Below are positions 1-8,401 of a stretch of 38,619 bases of DNA, in pieces; within the stretch, counting starts at the first letter, position 1, and each line of letters begins with the position of its first letter. Made by a program: the position numbers and the translations under genes. The notes beneath the pieces were generated by a model. It was not told the origin of the DNA and made no database searches. It saw only the letters and a program-made list of their open reading frames with translations. The DNA comes from Candidatus Dadabacteria bacterium (lineage in GTDB: Bacteria > Desulfobacterota_D > UBA1144 > Nemesobacterales > CSP1-2). The DNA lies in contig JAHFBK010000005.1 of assembly GCA_023250035.1 (NCBI GenBank), positions 1 to 38,619 on the forward strand, read 5' to 3'.

Positions 1-9
1 TATAGACAA

Positions 10-44
10 TTGGTATTAGACTGTCGAAATACTATAATTACTCT
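10..44 (+). promoter_or_regulatory. Sigma-70-type promoter giving a probable leaderless mRNA
   Basis: TTGGTA at 10-15, a 17-base spacer and a perfect TATAAT at 33-38. The ATG of the next gene is at 45, six bases after the -10 box, so transcription should start at or within a base or two of the start codon. No Shine-Dalgarno sequence fits in between. Seen directly; the leaderless reading is inference. Confidence 0.55.
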
Positions 45-1793
45 ATGAGGTTAATTAAGCGTAAAGCCTTTGTCTCGCTTTTTTTGTTCTTTGTTTCTTT
101 TGGTGCATTTGCCTTTTCCCTAAAAAACGATTTTGTCTGGGATGATGTAGAAGTAATAGAAAAAAGCTTTTATTCATTTAAGGCCTCCCGTATAAAATCA
201 ATAGTAATCCCCAAGATCAAAAAGGGCAAGAATGTAGCGCCGTATTACCGCCCTATAATCTTTATCTCAATTGTTCTAGACCGGAGCTTATGGGGCATTT
301 CCTCTTTTGGATTTCATTTGACCAACGTAGTCGTTAATTCCGTATCCACTGTGGTTTTCTACTTTTTAGTTCTCTTTGTGCTTGGAGAATTCGGGGTTAC
401 TCAAAGAGAAACCAAAGCGTTTCTCTCTTCTCTCTTATTTGCGCTTCATCCCATGCATGTTGAATCGGTATCTTGGGTTGTAGGCAGAACGGATTTGTTA
501 TGTGGCTTGTTTTTTTTCATAGCTTTCATCTTTCATATCTTTTCATTTAGAAAGTCGTGGTTTGTGATATTAGCCGCTTCTTCTTTTTTCCTGTCTCTTC
601 TTTCTAAAGAGGTCGCTATTGTTTTTCCTATTGTTGCTTTAGGTTTTGATTTACTTAGTCGTAAGTATGTGAATCGTAACTTTATATTAAAATATTTTGT
701 TTATACATTGTTGGTTTTGCTTTATTTCTACCTGAGAGGAAGGGCCTTTGATGGCGTTCCTGATCTCATATCTCAAAGCTCTACTAATTCCACTTATGAG
801 GGTTACCAAATTTTAGGTCATCTTAAGATACTTCTCAACTCGTATCTCTTCTATATATATAAGCTTGTTTTTCCGTTTGAATTCAATGCGTTTATAGGAA
901 ATGCGCCAAAGGATATTTATTTTTTAGCTTCCTCAATCCTTGTAATTTTTCTTCTATGTGTCATTAGTGTCATATCAATAATAAAGAAGGAATGTGTTAC
1001 TCCCTTCGGTACATTCTGGGTTTTTGTAACCCTTGGTCCTTCTTGTCTTGTGGCAATCTCTGTTTTCTCCTCAGCTCCTCTTGCAGAGAGATATTTATAT
1101 ATTCCTTCCGCAGGATACTGTTTGCTAATTGGTCGTTTTATATTTGAAGTAGGAAAAGGGATAAACTTTCAAAAAGCAGCTTGGGCGTTTGGGTTTCTTC
1201 TCTCTTTTTCGTATCTATTTTTTACTATAGACAGGCAAAAGGTTTGGAAGGATGACTTAATCCTCTGGGAAGACACATAAACAAAAACTACTAATTATGC
1301 AATCCCTCATTCAAACTATGGGATGGCACTTAAAGATGCTGGAAAGCAAGACGAGGCAATTCGAGAGCTTTTGACTGCTCTTGATCCTGAGGTAAAGGAC
1401 ACATACAGAGGAAGGGCTGCTACGGCAAATAATCTTGGGCTTGTATATTTGGATAAAGAGGACTATAAGAATGCAGAAGAATGGTTTCTTAAGGCTCTTT
1501 ACTATGATTCTACGTATGGAAGGACGTATTACCATCTTGGGCTTATTTATTTTATAAAAGGTGAATACGGGAATTCTGTTTCTGATTATAGAATGGCAGA
1601 GAAGTATTTGAAAAAGACATTGGAAATGTACCGCTCTTATGGAAGGGCAAATCTTCTTTTAGCAAAGGTTTATATTCGGCTTGGTGAAAAGGAAAAAGCA
1701 AGAGAAAACGCTGAAAGGGCTATTCGAAGTGGGCTTATCGAGCCATTAAGCATAGAAGCTCAGGGCATTTTAGATGAACTTAAAGATAAATAG
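45..1793 (+). pseudogene. GT-C-type membrane protein with C-terminal TPR repeats, interrupted by an in-frame stop
   Basis: Polytopic membrane protein of the TMTC/DUF1736-like kind, a glycosyltransferase-C fold followed by tetratricopeptide repeats. The first 411 residues hold a signal-anchor, an acidic WDD motif at residues 32-34 in the first external loop, the family-like block HPMHVES..GRTDLL (about 135-152) and many hydrophobic helices. The reading frame ends at TAA 1278-1280 directly after LWEDT, where homologues run on into TPRs. The same frame reopens at once (TKTTNYAIPHSNYGMALKDAG) and continues without interruption to 1793, giving about 156 residues of TPR helices from the ATG at 1323. 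One stop codon therefore separates two otherwise intact halves of a roughly 582-residue protein. It may be a recent nonsense mutation, a sequencing error, or two separately translated pieces. Its last 20 bases overlap the glycosyltransferase gene, suggesting one operon for surface glycan or lipid-linked sugar work. Confidence 0.8.
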
Positions 1794-3009
1794 TCTAAAG
1801 AAATTTGACAGCATCTTTGGAAAACTTGCATGTTCACTTGCAAAGTTTTTTGTAAAACCGAGGAAAGGTTTAGATTGCATGTACAAAAATACACAGCCGC
1901 AACACGGATTTGATTCTCAGCCTGAGAGCGATGGTAGTGGATTATCAGCCATCAGCGAGATCGCCCCTCAGTTTAGTACTGAAGCATTGTCAAAAAAAAT
2001 AAAAATCCTTGTAATACGCCCAGGGGGAATTGGTGATTCCGCACTTCTTTATCCTGCTTTCAAGGTTTTAAGAGAGAGCTTTAATCATTCTGAAATAGAG
2101 GTTCTTGCTGAAAAAAGAAATGCGGGGCTACTTTCGAGTTGTCCTTATATCAAGAGGGTCTTTCTCTATGACTTTCGATTCCCGATTGAGCTTTTTAAAA
2201 CGCTTAGGATAAATTACGATATTGTGATTGATACTGAGCAGTGGCATCGCCTTACCGCTGTAGTGTCTTATTTAACAAGAGCACCTATAAGAGTTGGATT
2301 TGCTACTAATGAGAGGGGAGACCTCTTCACTCATCCAGTTTCATATAACCAGGACGAATATGAGGTTTACAGTTTCTTGAATCTGGTTTCAGCGATTAAA
2401 GGAGAAAGGTTTGATTTTAATGAAGATGAGCCCTTCATTCCTCTTGACTCGGACCTCATTTCTAGTATAGAGCCCAAGGTTACGGAATTTAGAAAAAGAT
2501 GGCTGGCCCTTATAGGAGTGTTTTCTGGAGCAACGATTCCAGAACGAAGATGGGGGACAACTAATTTTGCAGAGCTTTCTAAAAGATTATCTCAAGAGGG
2601 TTTAGGAACAGTACTCGTTGGTGGTAGGTCCGAGGTTAAAGATGCAATAAGGTTTGAAGAAATTGTTGGAAGAGATAAAGTCCTTAATCTTGTTGGGGAA
2701 ACATCTCTTATGGAAACTGCGGCAATAATCTCCAAGCTCGATATATTAATTTCAGGTGACACTGGAATTATGCATATTGCGTACGGAGTTGGAACACCAA
2801 CGGTTTCGCTCTTCGGTGCTGGCATTCAAAAGAAATGGGCGCCAATAGGTAAACGCCACGTAGCGATTAACAAAAATCTATCCTGCAGCCCTTGCACAAA
2901 ATTCGGGTACACACCTAGTTGCCCCTATGAGGTCAAATGCCTTAGAGATATATCAGTTGAGGAAGTAAAGGAAGCGGCGCTAAAACTTTTGTCTCAATGC
3001 AAAAAGTAG
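1774..3009 (+). CDS. Glycosyltransferase family 9 (heptosyltransferase-like) protein
   Basis: GT-B fold enzyme related to ADP-heptose:LPS heptosyltransferases (WaaC/WaaF/WaaQ), which act at the cytoplasmic face of the inner membrane on lipopolysaccharide core. The N-terminal Rossmann half begins with KILVIRPGGIGDSALL (about residue 76), the typical first strand and loop of the family. The C-terminal donor-binding half has ISGDTGIMHIAYGVGTPTVSLFG, the best conserved GT9 block. The first 75 residues are an extension with an amphipathic stretch followed by a low-conservation linker. The start at 1774 overlaps the preceding TPR frame by 20 bases, indicating translational coupling. The exact sugar and acceptor cannot be read from sequence. 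Family assignment is firm; heptose specificity is inference. Confidence 0.88.
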   Translation: MNLKINSLKKFDSIFGKLACSLAKFFVKPRKGLDCMYKNTQPQHGFDSQPESDGSGLSAISEIAPQFSTEALSKKIKILVIRPGGIGDSALLYPAFKVLRESFNHSEIEVLAEKRNAGLLSSCPYIKRVFLYDFRFPIELFKTLRINYDIVIDTEQWHRLTAVVSYLTRAPIRVGFATNERGDLFTHPVSYNQDEYEVYSFLNLVSAIKGERFDFNEDEPFIPLDSDLISSIEPKVTEFRKRWLALIGVFSGATIPERRWGTTNFAELSKRLSQEGLGTVLVGGRSEVKDAIRFEEIVGRDKVLNLVGETSLMETAAIISKLDILISGDTGIMHIAYGVGTPTVSLFGAGIQKKWAPIGKRHVAINKNLSCSPCTKFGYTPSCPYEVKCLRDISVEEVKEAALKLLSQCKK

Positions 3010-3071
3010 GGAACAACCCTTGTGGCACTCATGTCAACTTAAGCAAATTTTCTTTAACTTCATCTGGATTT

Positions 3072-3150
3072 TGGAATTCGGATTGCCGATTGCGGATTAC
3101 AGAATGCAGATTTAAAAAATCCGCATTCCACAATCCGAAATCCGCATTGT
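3072..3150. repeat. Imperfect inverted repeat of the ATCCGCATT/AATCCG type
   Basis: Units such as CGGATTGC, GCGGATT, AATGCAGATTT on the left arm face AAATCCGCATT, CAATCCG, AATCCGCATT on the right arm, with a hairpin centre at the A-run near 3115-3119. It lies between the convergent ends of the glycosyltransferase and nitroreductase genes and may act as a bidirectional stem-loop. No coding signal is evident. Confidence 0.7.
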
Positions 3151-3154
3151 GTAG

Positions 3155-4039
3155 CTATACCCCTCTTTCTTCAAGTCCTGGCGGAAGTTCACCGTAGTAG
3201 GGAGATTTTTCATCTTCATAGAGGGCTTTTATGTGCTCTTTGGGCATATCAGGCATATCCTCACTAAATCCGAACATTCTGCATACATGCTTTACCTCTT
3301 CATCTCTTCCTGGAAGCGGGTCCATGGGCTGGATTAGCTTTCTCCTTTTTAGTTCTTCTTTAACGGTGGGGTCTTCATTAAGTGGATTTCCGTATTCATT
3401 CAGGTGAAATAACCTATCAAAACGCTTCCTAGGTCTTTGCCCTGGGGACTCAGCAGGATACCCAACAGCCATAAGCCAAATTGGAACAATGTTCTCAGGT
3501 ACTCCTAACACCTTTGGAAACTCAGCAGGCTTTCTCCCGGTTGCAAGAAGGCAGCACCCAAGCCCGAGGTCGGTTGCTACAAGAAATGCGTTAGCTATCG
3601 CTTGCCCTGCCTCAATTCTAAGGAGCGCTTCAGTCCTTTCTCGTGGAAAGCTCATGAGACGTGGATAAGTAACCTCTGTAAGTAACTTATATGTCCAGCC
3701 GTGAGCCACGCTTACTGCTCTTGCAGGAAATAGAACTGCAAAGGATTGGACTAGTTCCTTATACCAGGCGTCGAGGTTTAAAAGCCATGCGATTACAATC
3801 GGGGCTTGGCGAAGATGGATTTCATTGAATGGTGAGGCGCATTCTATAATCTTCTCAAATTTGTCCTTTGGATATCTTCTCTTATCAATTACAATCGCCT
3901 CGGTTGAAGCGCAGTTGCCCTGGCAAGACGCATATCGTGCGGCTTGAAGCATCATTTGAATCTTCCAATCTTCTACTGCCTTCCATGGTTTAAAAAACCT
4001 TATACTTCTTCTTGATCCTATTGCTTCCATAAGTTCCAT
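3155..4039 (-). CDS. Nitroreductase family protein
   Basis: FMN-dependent nitroreductase-fold protein of 294 residues. The N-terminus MELMEAIGSRRSIRFFKP carries the RRSIR motif that contacts the FMN phosphate, and the C-terminal half has the glycine-rich segment DLGLGCCLLATG and the strand IVPIWLMAVGYPAE typical of the fold. I place the start at the ATG 4037-4039, because GGAGGG lies at 4047-4052 with seven bases between; an upstream in-frame start at 4063 would put the ribosome site inside the gene. The family reduces nitro compounds, quinones, flavins or enones with NAD(P)H, and the substrate here is unknown. It is longer than minimal nitroreductases, with an added C-terminal segment of about 80 residues containing RDEEVKHVCRMFGF. 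The gene is convergent with the glycosyltransferase. Confidence 0.87.
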   Translation of the reverse strand: MELMEAIGSRRSIRFFKPWKAVEDWKIQMMLQAARYASCQGNCASTEAIVIDKRRYPKDKFEKIIECASPFNEIHLRQAPIVIAWLLNLDAWYKELVQSFAVLFPARAVSVAHGWTYKLLTEVTYPRLMSFPRERTEALLRIEAGQAIANAFLVATDLGLGCCLLATGRKPAEFPKVLGVPENIVPIWLMAVGYPAESPGQRPRKRFDRLFHLNEYGNPLNEDPTVKEELKRRKLIQPMDPLPGRDEEVKHVCRMFGFSEDMPDMPKEHIKALYEDEKSPYYGELPPGLEERGV

Positions 4040-4098
4040 ATTTTTACCCTCCTTAATTCTCAATTAAATCATTGTATGATTTTAATGTCAAGGTTTTT

Positions 4099-4133
4099 AT
4101 TGTAGAGACGACCCGGCGGGTCGTCTCTACAAT
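4099..4133. repeat. Perfect palindromic repeat, GTAGAGACGACCC family
   Basis: Two perfect 16-base arms (4099-4114 and 4118-4133) around a GGC loop. The right arm touches the stop codon of the MBL hydrolase gene on the minus strand. Related elements with the same TGTAGRGRCG edge occur at 10942-11011, 13847-13874 and 26081-26110. Confidence 0.9.
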
Positions 4134-4876
4134 TAGATTTCTACCTCTAATAAATCTTCAGCCAAGATTGTTTCTGCATCCACTTGTTCTCTAATCACCT
4201 TAATAACATCTAATTCATCGCAGATTGGGTAGAGGTGAGAGATTATAAGCCTTCTAGCTCTCGATTTATTAGCTATCCTTGATACCTCGGTTGGAGTAAG
4301 GTGACCTTTAACCTTTAATTTGTCGGGCATTGAGCATTCAATAATCAAGCAATCAGAATCTCTTGCAAGCTCAACTAATGATTCTGAATAGTCAGTATCA
4401 CCTGAATAAACTATAGATTTACCTTCACTTTCAATCCGATAAGCGAGGCTACTGTCTATATGAAGGGTTTTTCCTGAAATTAGTGTGAAGTCGTCAAATT
4501 TCATTATACCTTCATCTAGTTCTTCAATGTTTAATTTGTCAGGCTGGATCCAATCATTGTAAGCATTATTTAGTGCCGAGAAGAAACGTTTAAATCCTCT
4601 CGATCCCCAGATATAAAGCGGTTTTACTCTCTTAACTAGGGCATATTTAGTAGCGAATAGAAATGGGATTAAATCTGCCGTATGATCAGGATGAAAGTGC
4701 GATAAGAAAACGTGGTCTACTTCTAGGTAATTGATGCCTAGCTTTCCAAGCTTCCAAGTAGTTCCATTTCCGCAATCAAGTAAAATGGTTGACTTTGAAA
4801 GCCTAAGGGCATACCCTGAAGACCCTCTTCTTTCATAAGGAATGCATGTTCCTGAACCCAGGATATGGAGCTTCAT
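4133..4876 (-). CDS. MBL-fold metallo-hydrolase, ribonuclease Z-like
   Basis: Metallo-beta-lactamase-fold hydrolase of 247 residues. It begins MKLHILGSGTCIP, the first strand of the RNase Z/arylsulfatase-like subfamily, and has the metal motif SHFHPDHTAD (HxHxDH), a later SGDTDYSE (the metal-bridging Asp) and a final ISHLYP histidine. Those residues form a two-zinc site. It lacks the long exosite arm of classic tRNase Z as far as I can see, so tRNA 3' processing is not assured; an arylsulfatase/phosphodiesterase-like role is equally possible. On the minus strand an exact TATAAT lies at 4914-4909, about 33 bases upstream of the ATG, and no clear Shine-Dalgarno is visible. The gene is divergent from the DUF62 gene. 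Confidence 0.87.
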   Translation of the reverse strand: MKLHILGSGTCIPYERRGSSGYALRLSKSTILLDCGNGTTWKLGKLGINYLEVDHVFLSHFHPDHTADLIPFLFATKYALVKRVKPLYIWGSRGFKRFFSALNNAYNDWIQPDKLNIEELDEGIMKFDDFTLISGKTLHIDSSLAYRIESEGKSIVYSGDTDYSESLVELARDSDCLIIECSMPDKLKVKGHLTPTEVSRIANKSRARRLIISHLYPICDELDVIKVIREQVDAETILAEDLLEVEI

Positions 4877-4916
4877 TTTATTGTCACATTAAATTGTGTA
4901 ACGTTTATATTATAGT

Positions 4917-4947
4917 TTGGGAATTGGGGATTAGGAATTGGGAATTA
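4917..4947. repeat. Short tandem GGGAATTGGGATTA-type repeat
   Basis: Four degenerate units of GGAATTG/GGATTAG in a row lie in the spacer between the divergent MBL and DUF62 genes. They resemble the A/T-G tandem tracts found in intergenic regions of repeat-rich genomes. Function unknown. Confidence 0.5.
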
Positions 4948-4977
4948 GTGAATGAGAAGAAAAAATGGAAAACTAAA

Positions 4978-5784
4978 ATGAAACGCATCATAACCTTAAC
5001 AACCGATTTTGGATTAAAAGATCACTATGTTGGAGCGATGAAAGGGGTCATACTTTCAATAAATCCCGATGTAATAATTACAGATATCACGCATGAAATT
5101 CCGCCTCAAGATATTTTTAATGCTGCTTTAATTCTTCGGAATTTCTACAATTACTATCCTCAAGGGACTATTCATATGGTGGTTGTCGATCCTGGAGTGG
5201 GTAGTAGAAGAAAGCCTATAGTTGTACAAGCCGACAACTATATTTTTCTAGGACCTGATAACGGGATTTTTACCTTTGTTTATAGTGAATTGAAATCAGT
5301 TAAGGCATTCGAGATTTCAAACCCGAAATACACTCTTCCTAAAGTGGGTTCTACTTTTGATGGAAGGGACGTTTTTGCTCCTGCCGCCGCGCACCTTTCT
5401 CTCGGTGTAACAGTAGATGATTTAGGCGGGCAAGTAAGGAAGCCCGTAAAGCTTCAGATTAAAGAGCCAGTGGTTCGGGGAAGTGAAATCATAGGCGAGG
5501 TTATTTACATAGACTCTTTCGGAAACCTTATTACGAACATACCTGCTCAGCTCATAAAACCTGAGTCAAGGGTTTATATAGGCGGTGAGGTAATAAAGGG
5601 AATATCACAATCTTATGCAGAAGTTCCAAAGGGTGAACTTCTAGCAATTATTGGAAGCACAGGTTTTTTAGAAATATCGATTAGTCATGGCAGTGCCTTG
5701 GACATGATTGAAACTCGGCTCAGATCTACAAAATCCAAAAAGATAAAAAAAGTAAAACATATACCCTGTGTTATTCGAATTTAA
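4978..5784 (+). CDS. SAM hydroxide adenosyltransferase (DUF62 / chlorinase-fluorinase family)
   Basis: Member of the DUF62 family, which in characterised bacterial and archaeal examples hydrolyses S-adenosylmethionine to adenosine and methionine; the halogenases FlA and SalL are relatives. Diagnostic blocks are TLTTDFGLKDHYVGAMKG at the N-terminus, VVDPGVGSRRKPI (about residue 75), GPDNGIFTFV and, in the C-terminal barrel, DSFGNLITNI. The open frame extends upstream to 4846, but the extra 44 codons run through the GGAATT tract, so I start at the ATG 4978 where homologues begin (268 residues). The ribosome site is weak (GGAAAA). The physiological role of this SAM hydrolysis is not settled in any organism. 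It appears monocistronic. Confidence 0.88.
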   Translation: MKRIITLTTDFGLKDHYVGAMKGVILSINPDVIITDITHEIPPQDIFNAALILRNFYNYYPQGTIHMVVVDPGVGSRRKPIVVQADNYIFLGPDNGIFTFVYSELKSVKAFEISNPKYTLPKVGSTFDGRDVFAPAAAHLSLGVTVDDLGGQVRKPVKLQIKEPVVRGSEIIGEVIYIDSFGNLITNIPAQLIKPESRVYIGGEVIKGISQSYAEVPKGELLAIIGSTGFLEISISHGSALDMIETRLRSTKSKKIKKVKHIPCVIRI

Positions 5785-6181
5785 TTTGATAATTCTCTGC
5801 AACTTGCTACAAGGTTTCTACTGTCATTGACAGAATCTGATGGGATTGGTTAGGTTTTCAACCCTCGCAAATGATGCTCTTTTCTGTCATTGCGAGCGAT
5901 AGCGAAGCAATCCATTGCTAACACTATGTAGGCTCATTACACCCCTCTGCCTGAGTATTCAAGGGATTGCTTCGGAGCATTGCTCCTCCCAATGACTTCT
6001 AGTATATTCTTTAGGTTTGATGATACCGTGTAGGTTGCTGCAAAGGCTACATTTTCCAATTCAATCTTGAACTTTACTTTTGACTCCGATTTGCGTATGT
6101 ATTGATTGAGAAACATGCCCTCAAGGAAATAGTCTCATCTTTTTATTCTACTCTAGTATCTAATCATTGGTGATCATGTGT
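5785..6181. repeat. Non-coding spacer carrying the GTCATTGCGAGCG...GAAGCAATCC repeat
   Basis: No gene is recognised in this 440-base gap. At 5885-5913 the unit TGTCATTGCGAGCGATAGCG is followed by AAGCAATCC, and at 5963-5996 its inverted partner GGATTGCTTCGGAGCATTG ends in CAATGAC, so the two form a long imperfect hairpin. A similar pair lies at 31806-31943. A short GGTTTTCAACC hairpin (near 5850) belongs to the TTTTCTAACC family seen at 13374-13474. The rest shows no structure I can name. Confidence 0.8.
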
Positions 6182-6210
6182 TTGTATACATCGGTTTTTT
6201 TACATAAAAT
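6182..6210 (+). promoter_or_regulatory. Possible promoter for the helical-repeat protein operon
   Basis: TTGTAT at 6182-6187, 17 bases, TAAAAT at 6205-6210. The ATG is at 6225, so the leader would be only about eight bases and has no Shine-Dalgarno. Moderate match only. Confidence 0.35.
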
Positions 6211-6224
6211 AAATCTAATAAGCG

Positions 6225-7394
6225 ATGGCAGATTTTATTTCGAGCCTTCCTGATTATTTAAGAAAATTTGTGGATCCCTCTCTTCCAAAAGAGCAGCGTC
6301 TTAATGCGGCACGGGGCCTTATTACTATTCCGCCAAAGGACCTTGTTAAGGTTCTATATAGCCTGATTCTGGATGAAGATGAAGAAATAAGTAGAGAGGC
6401 TAAGGCTTCTCTAAAATCAATGTCGGACGAAGTAATTGGAACGGTACTTGATGATACATCAACTTCACTTAAGCTCCTCGATTATATTGCTAGAAATACA
6501 ACGAGTGAATTTCAACTTCAAAAGATAATACTAAATCCTTCCACAAATGATGATACCATCGCCTTTCTTGCCGAGACAGTTCATAGTACTCCCATTATCG
6601 AATTAATAACAGATGATCAAAAACGTATCCTAAGGTCAGAGGTTATAGTCGAAGCACTAACCAAGAACCATTCTATAAGTCGCTCTAAACTAGATAGGGT
6701 TATTTCCGTCTTTAAGCTTTATTTAGCTAAAAAAGGTGAAGCTCCTATCAATTATCCAAGATATGATAGTAAAGATGATTCGATTGTGGATGTTTCTGAA
6801 GATGCTATTGATTCTGATTTATCGTCAGAGGATGAAGAAGAGGAAGCTAAATCTACTTTTCTCGAAGATATCAATGAATCTTTTCTGGATGGCATTGATT
6901 TCTCTAATGATCTTACAGAGGAAACTGGAGAAGAGATAGATGAGGCCATTGAACGAAAGCGTCAGAGTCTATTTCATAAAATAAAGCAGATGAACGTTCC
7001 TACAAGGATAAAACTTGCTCTTTTAGGAAATAGAGAGGCACGAGCGATCCTCCTTCGCGATTCAAATAAAATAGTAGCCGTTTCTGCATTAAAGAGCCCA
7101 CGTGTTACCGGTATGGAGATTATACTAATCGCACAATCAAAAACCGCAAACGAAGAGGTGCTAAGACAGATAGCTTCAACTCGTAGATGGACAAGGAACT
7201 ATCAGGTCAAAGTAGCTTTGGTTAACAATCCTAAGACACAAACGTCTTTAGCCCTTCGCTTTATAAGACACCTAAGGGATAAGGAACTGCAAGCACTTTC
7301 AAAAAATAAGGATGTTCCTGGAGTAATAGCAAGCTCAGCTATGAGGCTATATCAACAAAGGATAGAATGGAAAGCTGGTGGAAGAAAGCAATAA
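6225..7394 (+). CDS. Conserved hypothetical protein with HEAT-like helical halves and an acidic linker
   Basis: A 389-residue soluble protein that I do not recognise by name. Residues 1-175 are a string of short helices reminiscent of HEAT repeats (LPKEQRLNAARGLITIPPKDL, then helices with conserved leucines). Residues 185-245 are a strongly acidic, presumably disordered linker with runs such as SSEDEEEE. Residues 250-389 return to repeats, with LRQIASTRRWTRNYQVKVAL and VNNPKTQTSLALRFIRHL, a block I associate with conserved hypotheticals of deltaproteobacterial-type genomes. It contains no cysteine cluster, signal peptide or membrane helix. It is followed 50 bases later by rluD in the same direction and may be cotranscribed with rluD and pgeF. 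A scaffold or protein-binding role is inference. Confidence 0.75.
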   Translation: MADFISSLPDYLRKFVDPSLPKEQRLNAARGLITIPPKDLVKVLYSLILDEDEEISREAKASLKSMSDEVIGTVLDDTSTSLKLLDYIARNTTSEFQLQKIILNPSTNDDTIAFLAETVHSTPIIELITDDQKRILRSEVIVEALTKNHSISRSKLDRVISVFKLYLAKKGEAPINYPRYDSKDDSIVDVSEDAIDSDLSSEDEEEEAKSTFLEDINESFLDGIDFSNDLTEETGEEIDEAIERKRQSLFHKIKQMNVPTRIKLALLGNREARAILLRDSNKIVAVSALKSPRVTGMEIILIAQSKTANEEVLRQIASTRRWTRNYQVKVALVNNPKTQTSLALRFIRHLRDKELQALSKNKDVPGVIASSAMRLYQQRIEWKAGGRKQ

Positions 7395-7444
7395 TTATTC
7401 AGGGTTAAAGCATTTTTATAAATAGACTATCCAAGCAATTAAAT

Positions 7445-8401
7445 ATGAATAAGGAAGAATCCACAGAAAGATTTCAAATACCAAAAGACTTATCAGGCAA
7501 GAGAGCAGATGTTGCTATTTCGTCTCTACTTACAAGTATTACCCGTTCTCAAATAAAAAGAATGTTGGACGAAGGTCTTATTTTAGTAGAGGGCAAATCA
7601 ATAAGACCATCCAAGAAACTAAGCGGCGGTGAGGACGTTTGTGTAACCTTTGTCTCCCCTGAACCTCTGGAGGCTCAGCCTCAGGATATACAGGTTCCAA
7701 TTATATATGAGGATGATGACATTATTGTGGTTAACAAGCCTCGGGGAATAACAGTGCATCCTGGGGCTGGAATAAAAGACGGTACTCTTGTAAATGCGCT
7801 CCTTTACAAATGTCTTGGTCTTTCGGGAATTGGGGGAAAACTTAGACCGGGGATAGTGCATAGGCTTGACAAAGGCACCTCTGGCGTTATGGTAGTTGCC
7901 AAGAACGACATTGCTCATAATTCTCTCGTAAATCAATTCAAATCACACGAAACAAAAAAGAGGTATTTGGCATTAGTAGTTGGTGATATTAAAGGAGAAT
8001 CAGGTTCAATTTCTTCTCTCATAGGAAGGCACCCTAAAAATAGAATTAGGATGACAACAAAGGTCAGAGCAGGAAGGGAGGCGTTTACTTCATGGAGGGT
8101 TATAAAAAGGTATAAAGAAGTGACAATGGTTGAAGTTGAGCCTAAAACTGGGAGAACTCATCAGATAAGGGTCCATTTTGCTGAAAATGGTTATCCGATA
8201 TTGGGTGATAAGATGTATGGTGTAAAAAAACATAAATCCGAGTTGTTAGGGAGGCTCTCAAAGTGCCTTGCAAGGCAGGCACTTCATGCGTTAACGCTTA
8301 ACTTCAAGCATCCAAGGACTGGAGAGAATGTGGAATTTTCTGCCCCCATTCCTGATGATATTAAAGCTGTGATTGAATTATTAGAAAATGAGCTGGATTA
8401 A
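7445..8401 (+). CDS. rluD: RluA-family pseudouridine synthase, RluD-like
   Basis: Converts uridines in 23S rRNA helix 69 (or a related site) to pseudouridine. An S4 RNA-binding domain covers roughly residues 15-75 (GKRADVAISSLL...RSQIKRML), then the catalytic domain starts at IIYEDDDIIVVNKPRGITVHPG. The catalytic motif HRLDKGTSG places the nucleophilic Asp at residue 142, and EPKTGRTHQIRVH is the family's C-terminal signature. Its 318 residues match RluD. The gene's last 14 bases overlap pgeF, the usual neighbour of rluD in many bacteria, supporting the RluD rather than RluC assignment. The exact rRNA targets are not readable from sequence. Confidence 0.9.
   Translation: MNKEESTERFQIPKDLSGKRADVAISSLLTSITRSQIKRMLDEGLILVEGKSIRPSKKLSGGEDVCVTFVSPEPLEAQPQDIQVPIIYEDDDIIVVNKPRGITVHPGAGIKDGTLVNALLYKCLGLSGIGGKLRPGIVHRLDKGTSGVMVVAKNDIAHNSLVNQFKSHETKKRYLALVVGDIKGESGSISSLIGRHPKNRIRMTTKVRAGREAFTSWRVIKRYKEVTMVEVEPKTGRTHQIRVHFAENGYPILGDKMYGVKKHKSELLGRLSKCLARQALHALTLNFKHPRTGENVEFSAPIPDDIKAVIELLENELD

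Noticed and set aside
1278-1280. TAA as a recoded sense codon
   Set aside because: TAA ends other genes in the window (for example QueA's neighbours and the 44-codon gene), and no recoding signal is seen.
4846-4977. Upstream extension of the DUF62 gene
   Set aside because: The extra residues come from the GGAATTG tract and homologues start at MKRIITLTTDFG.
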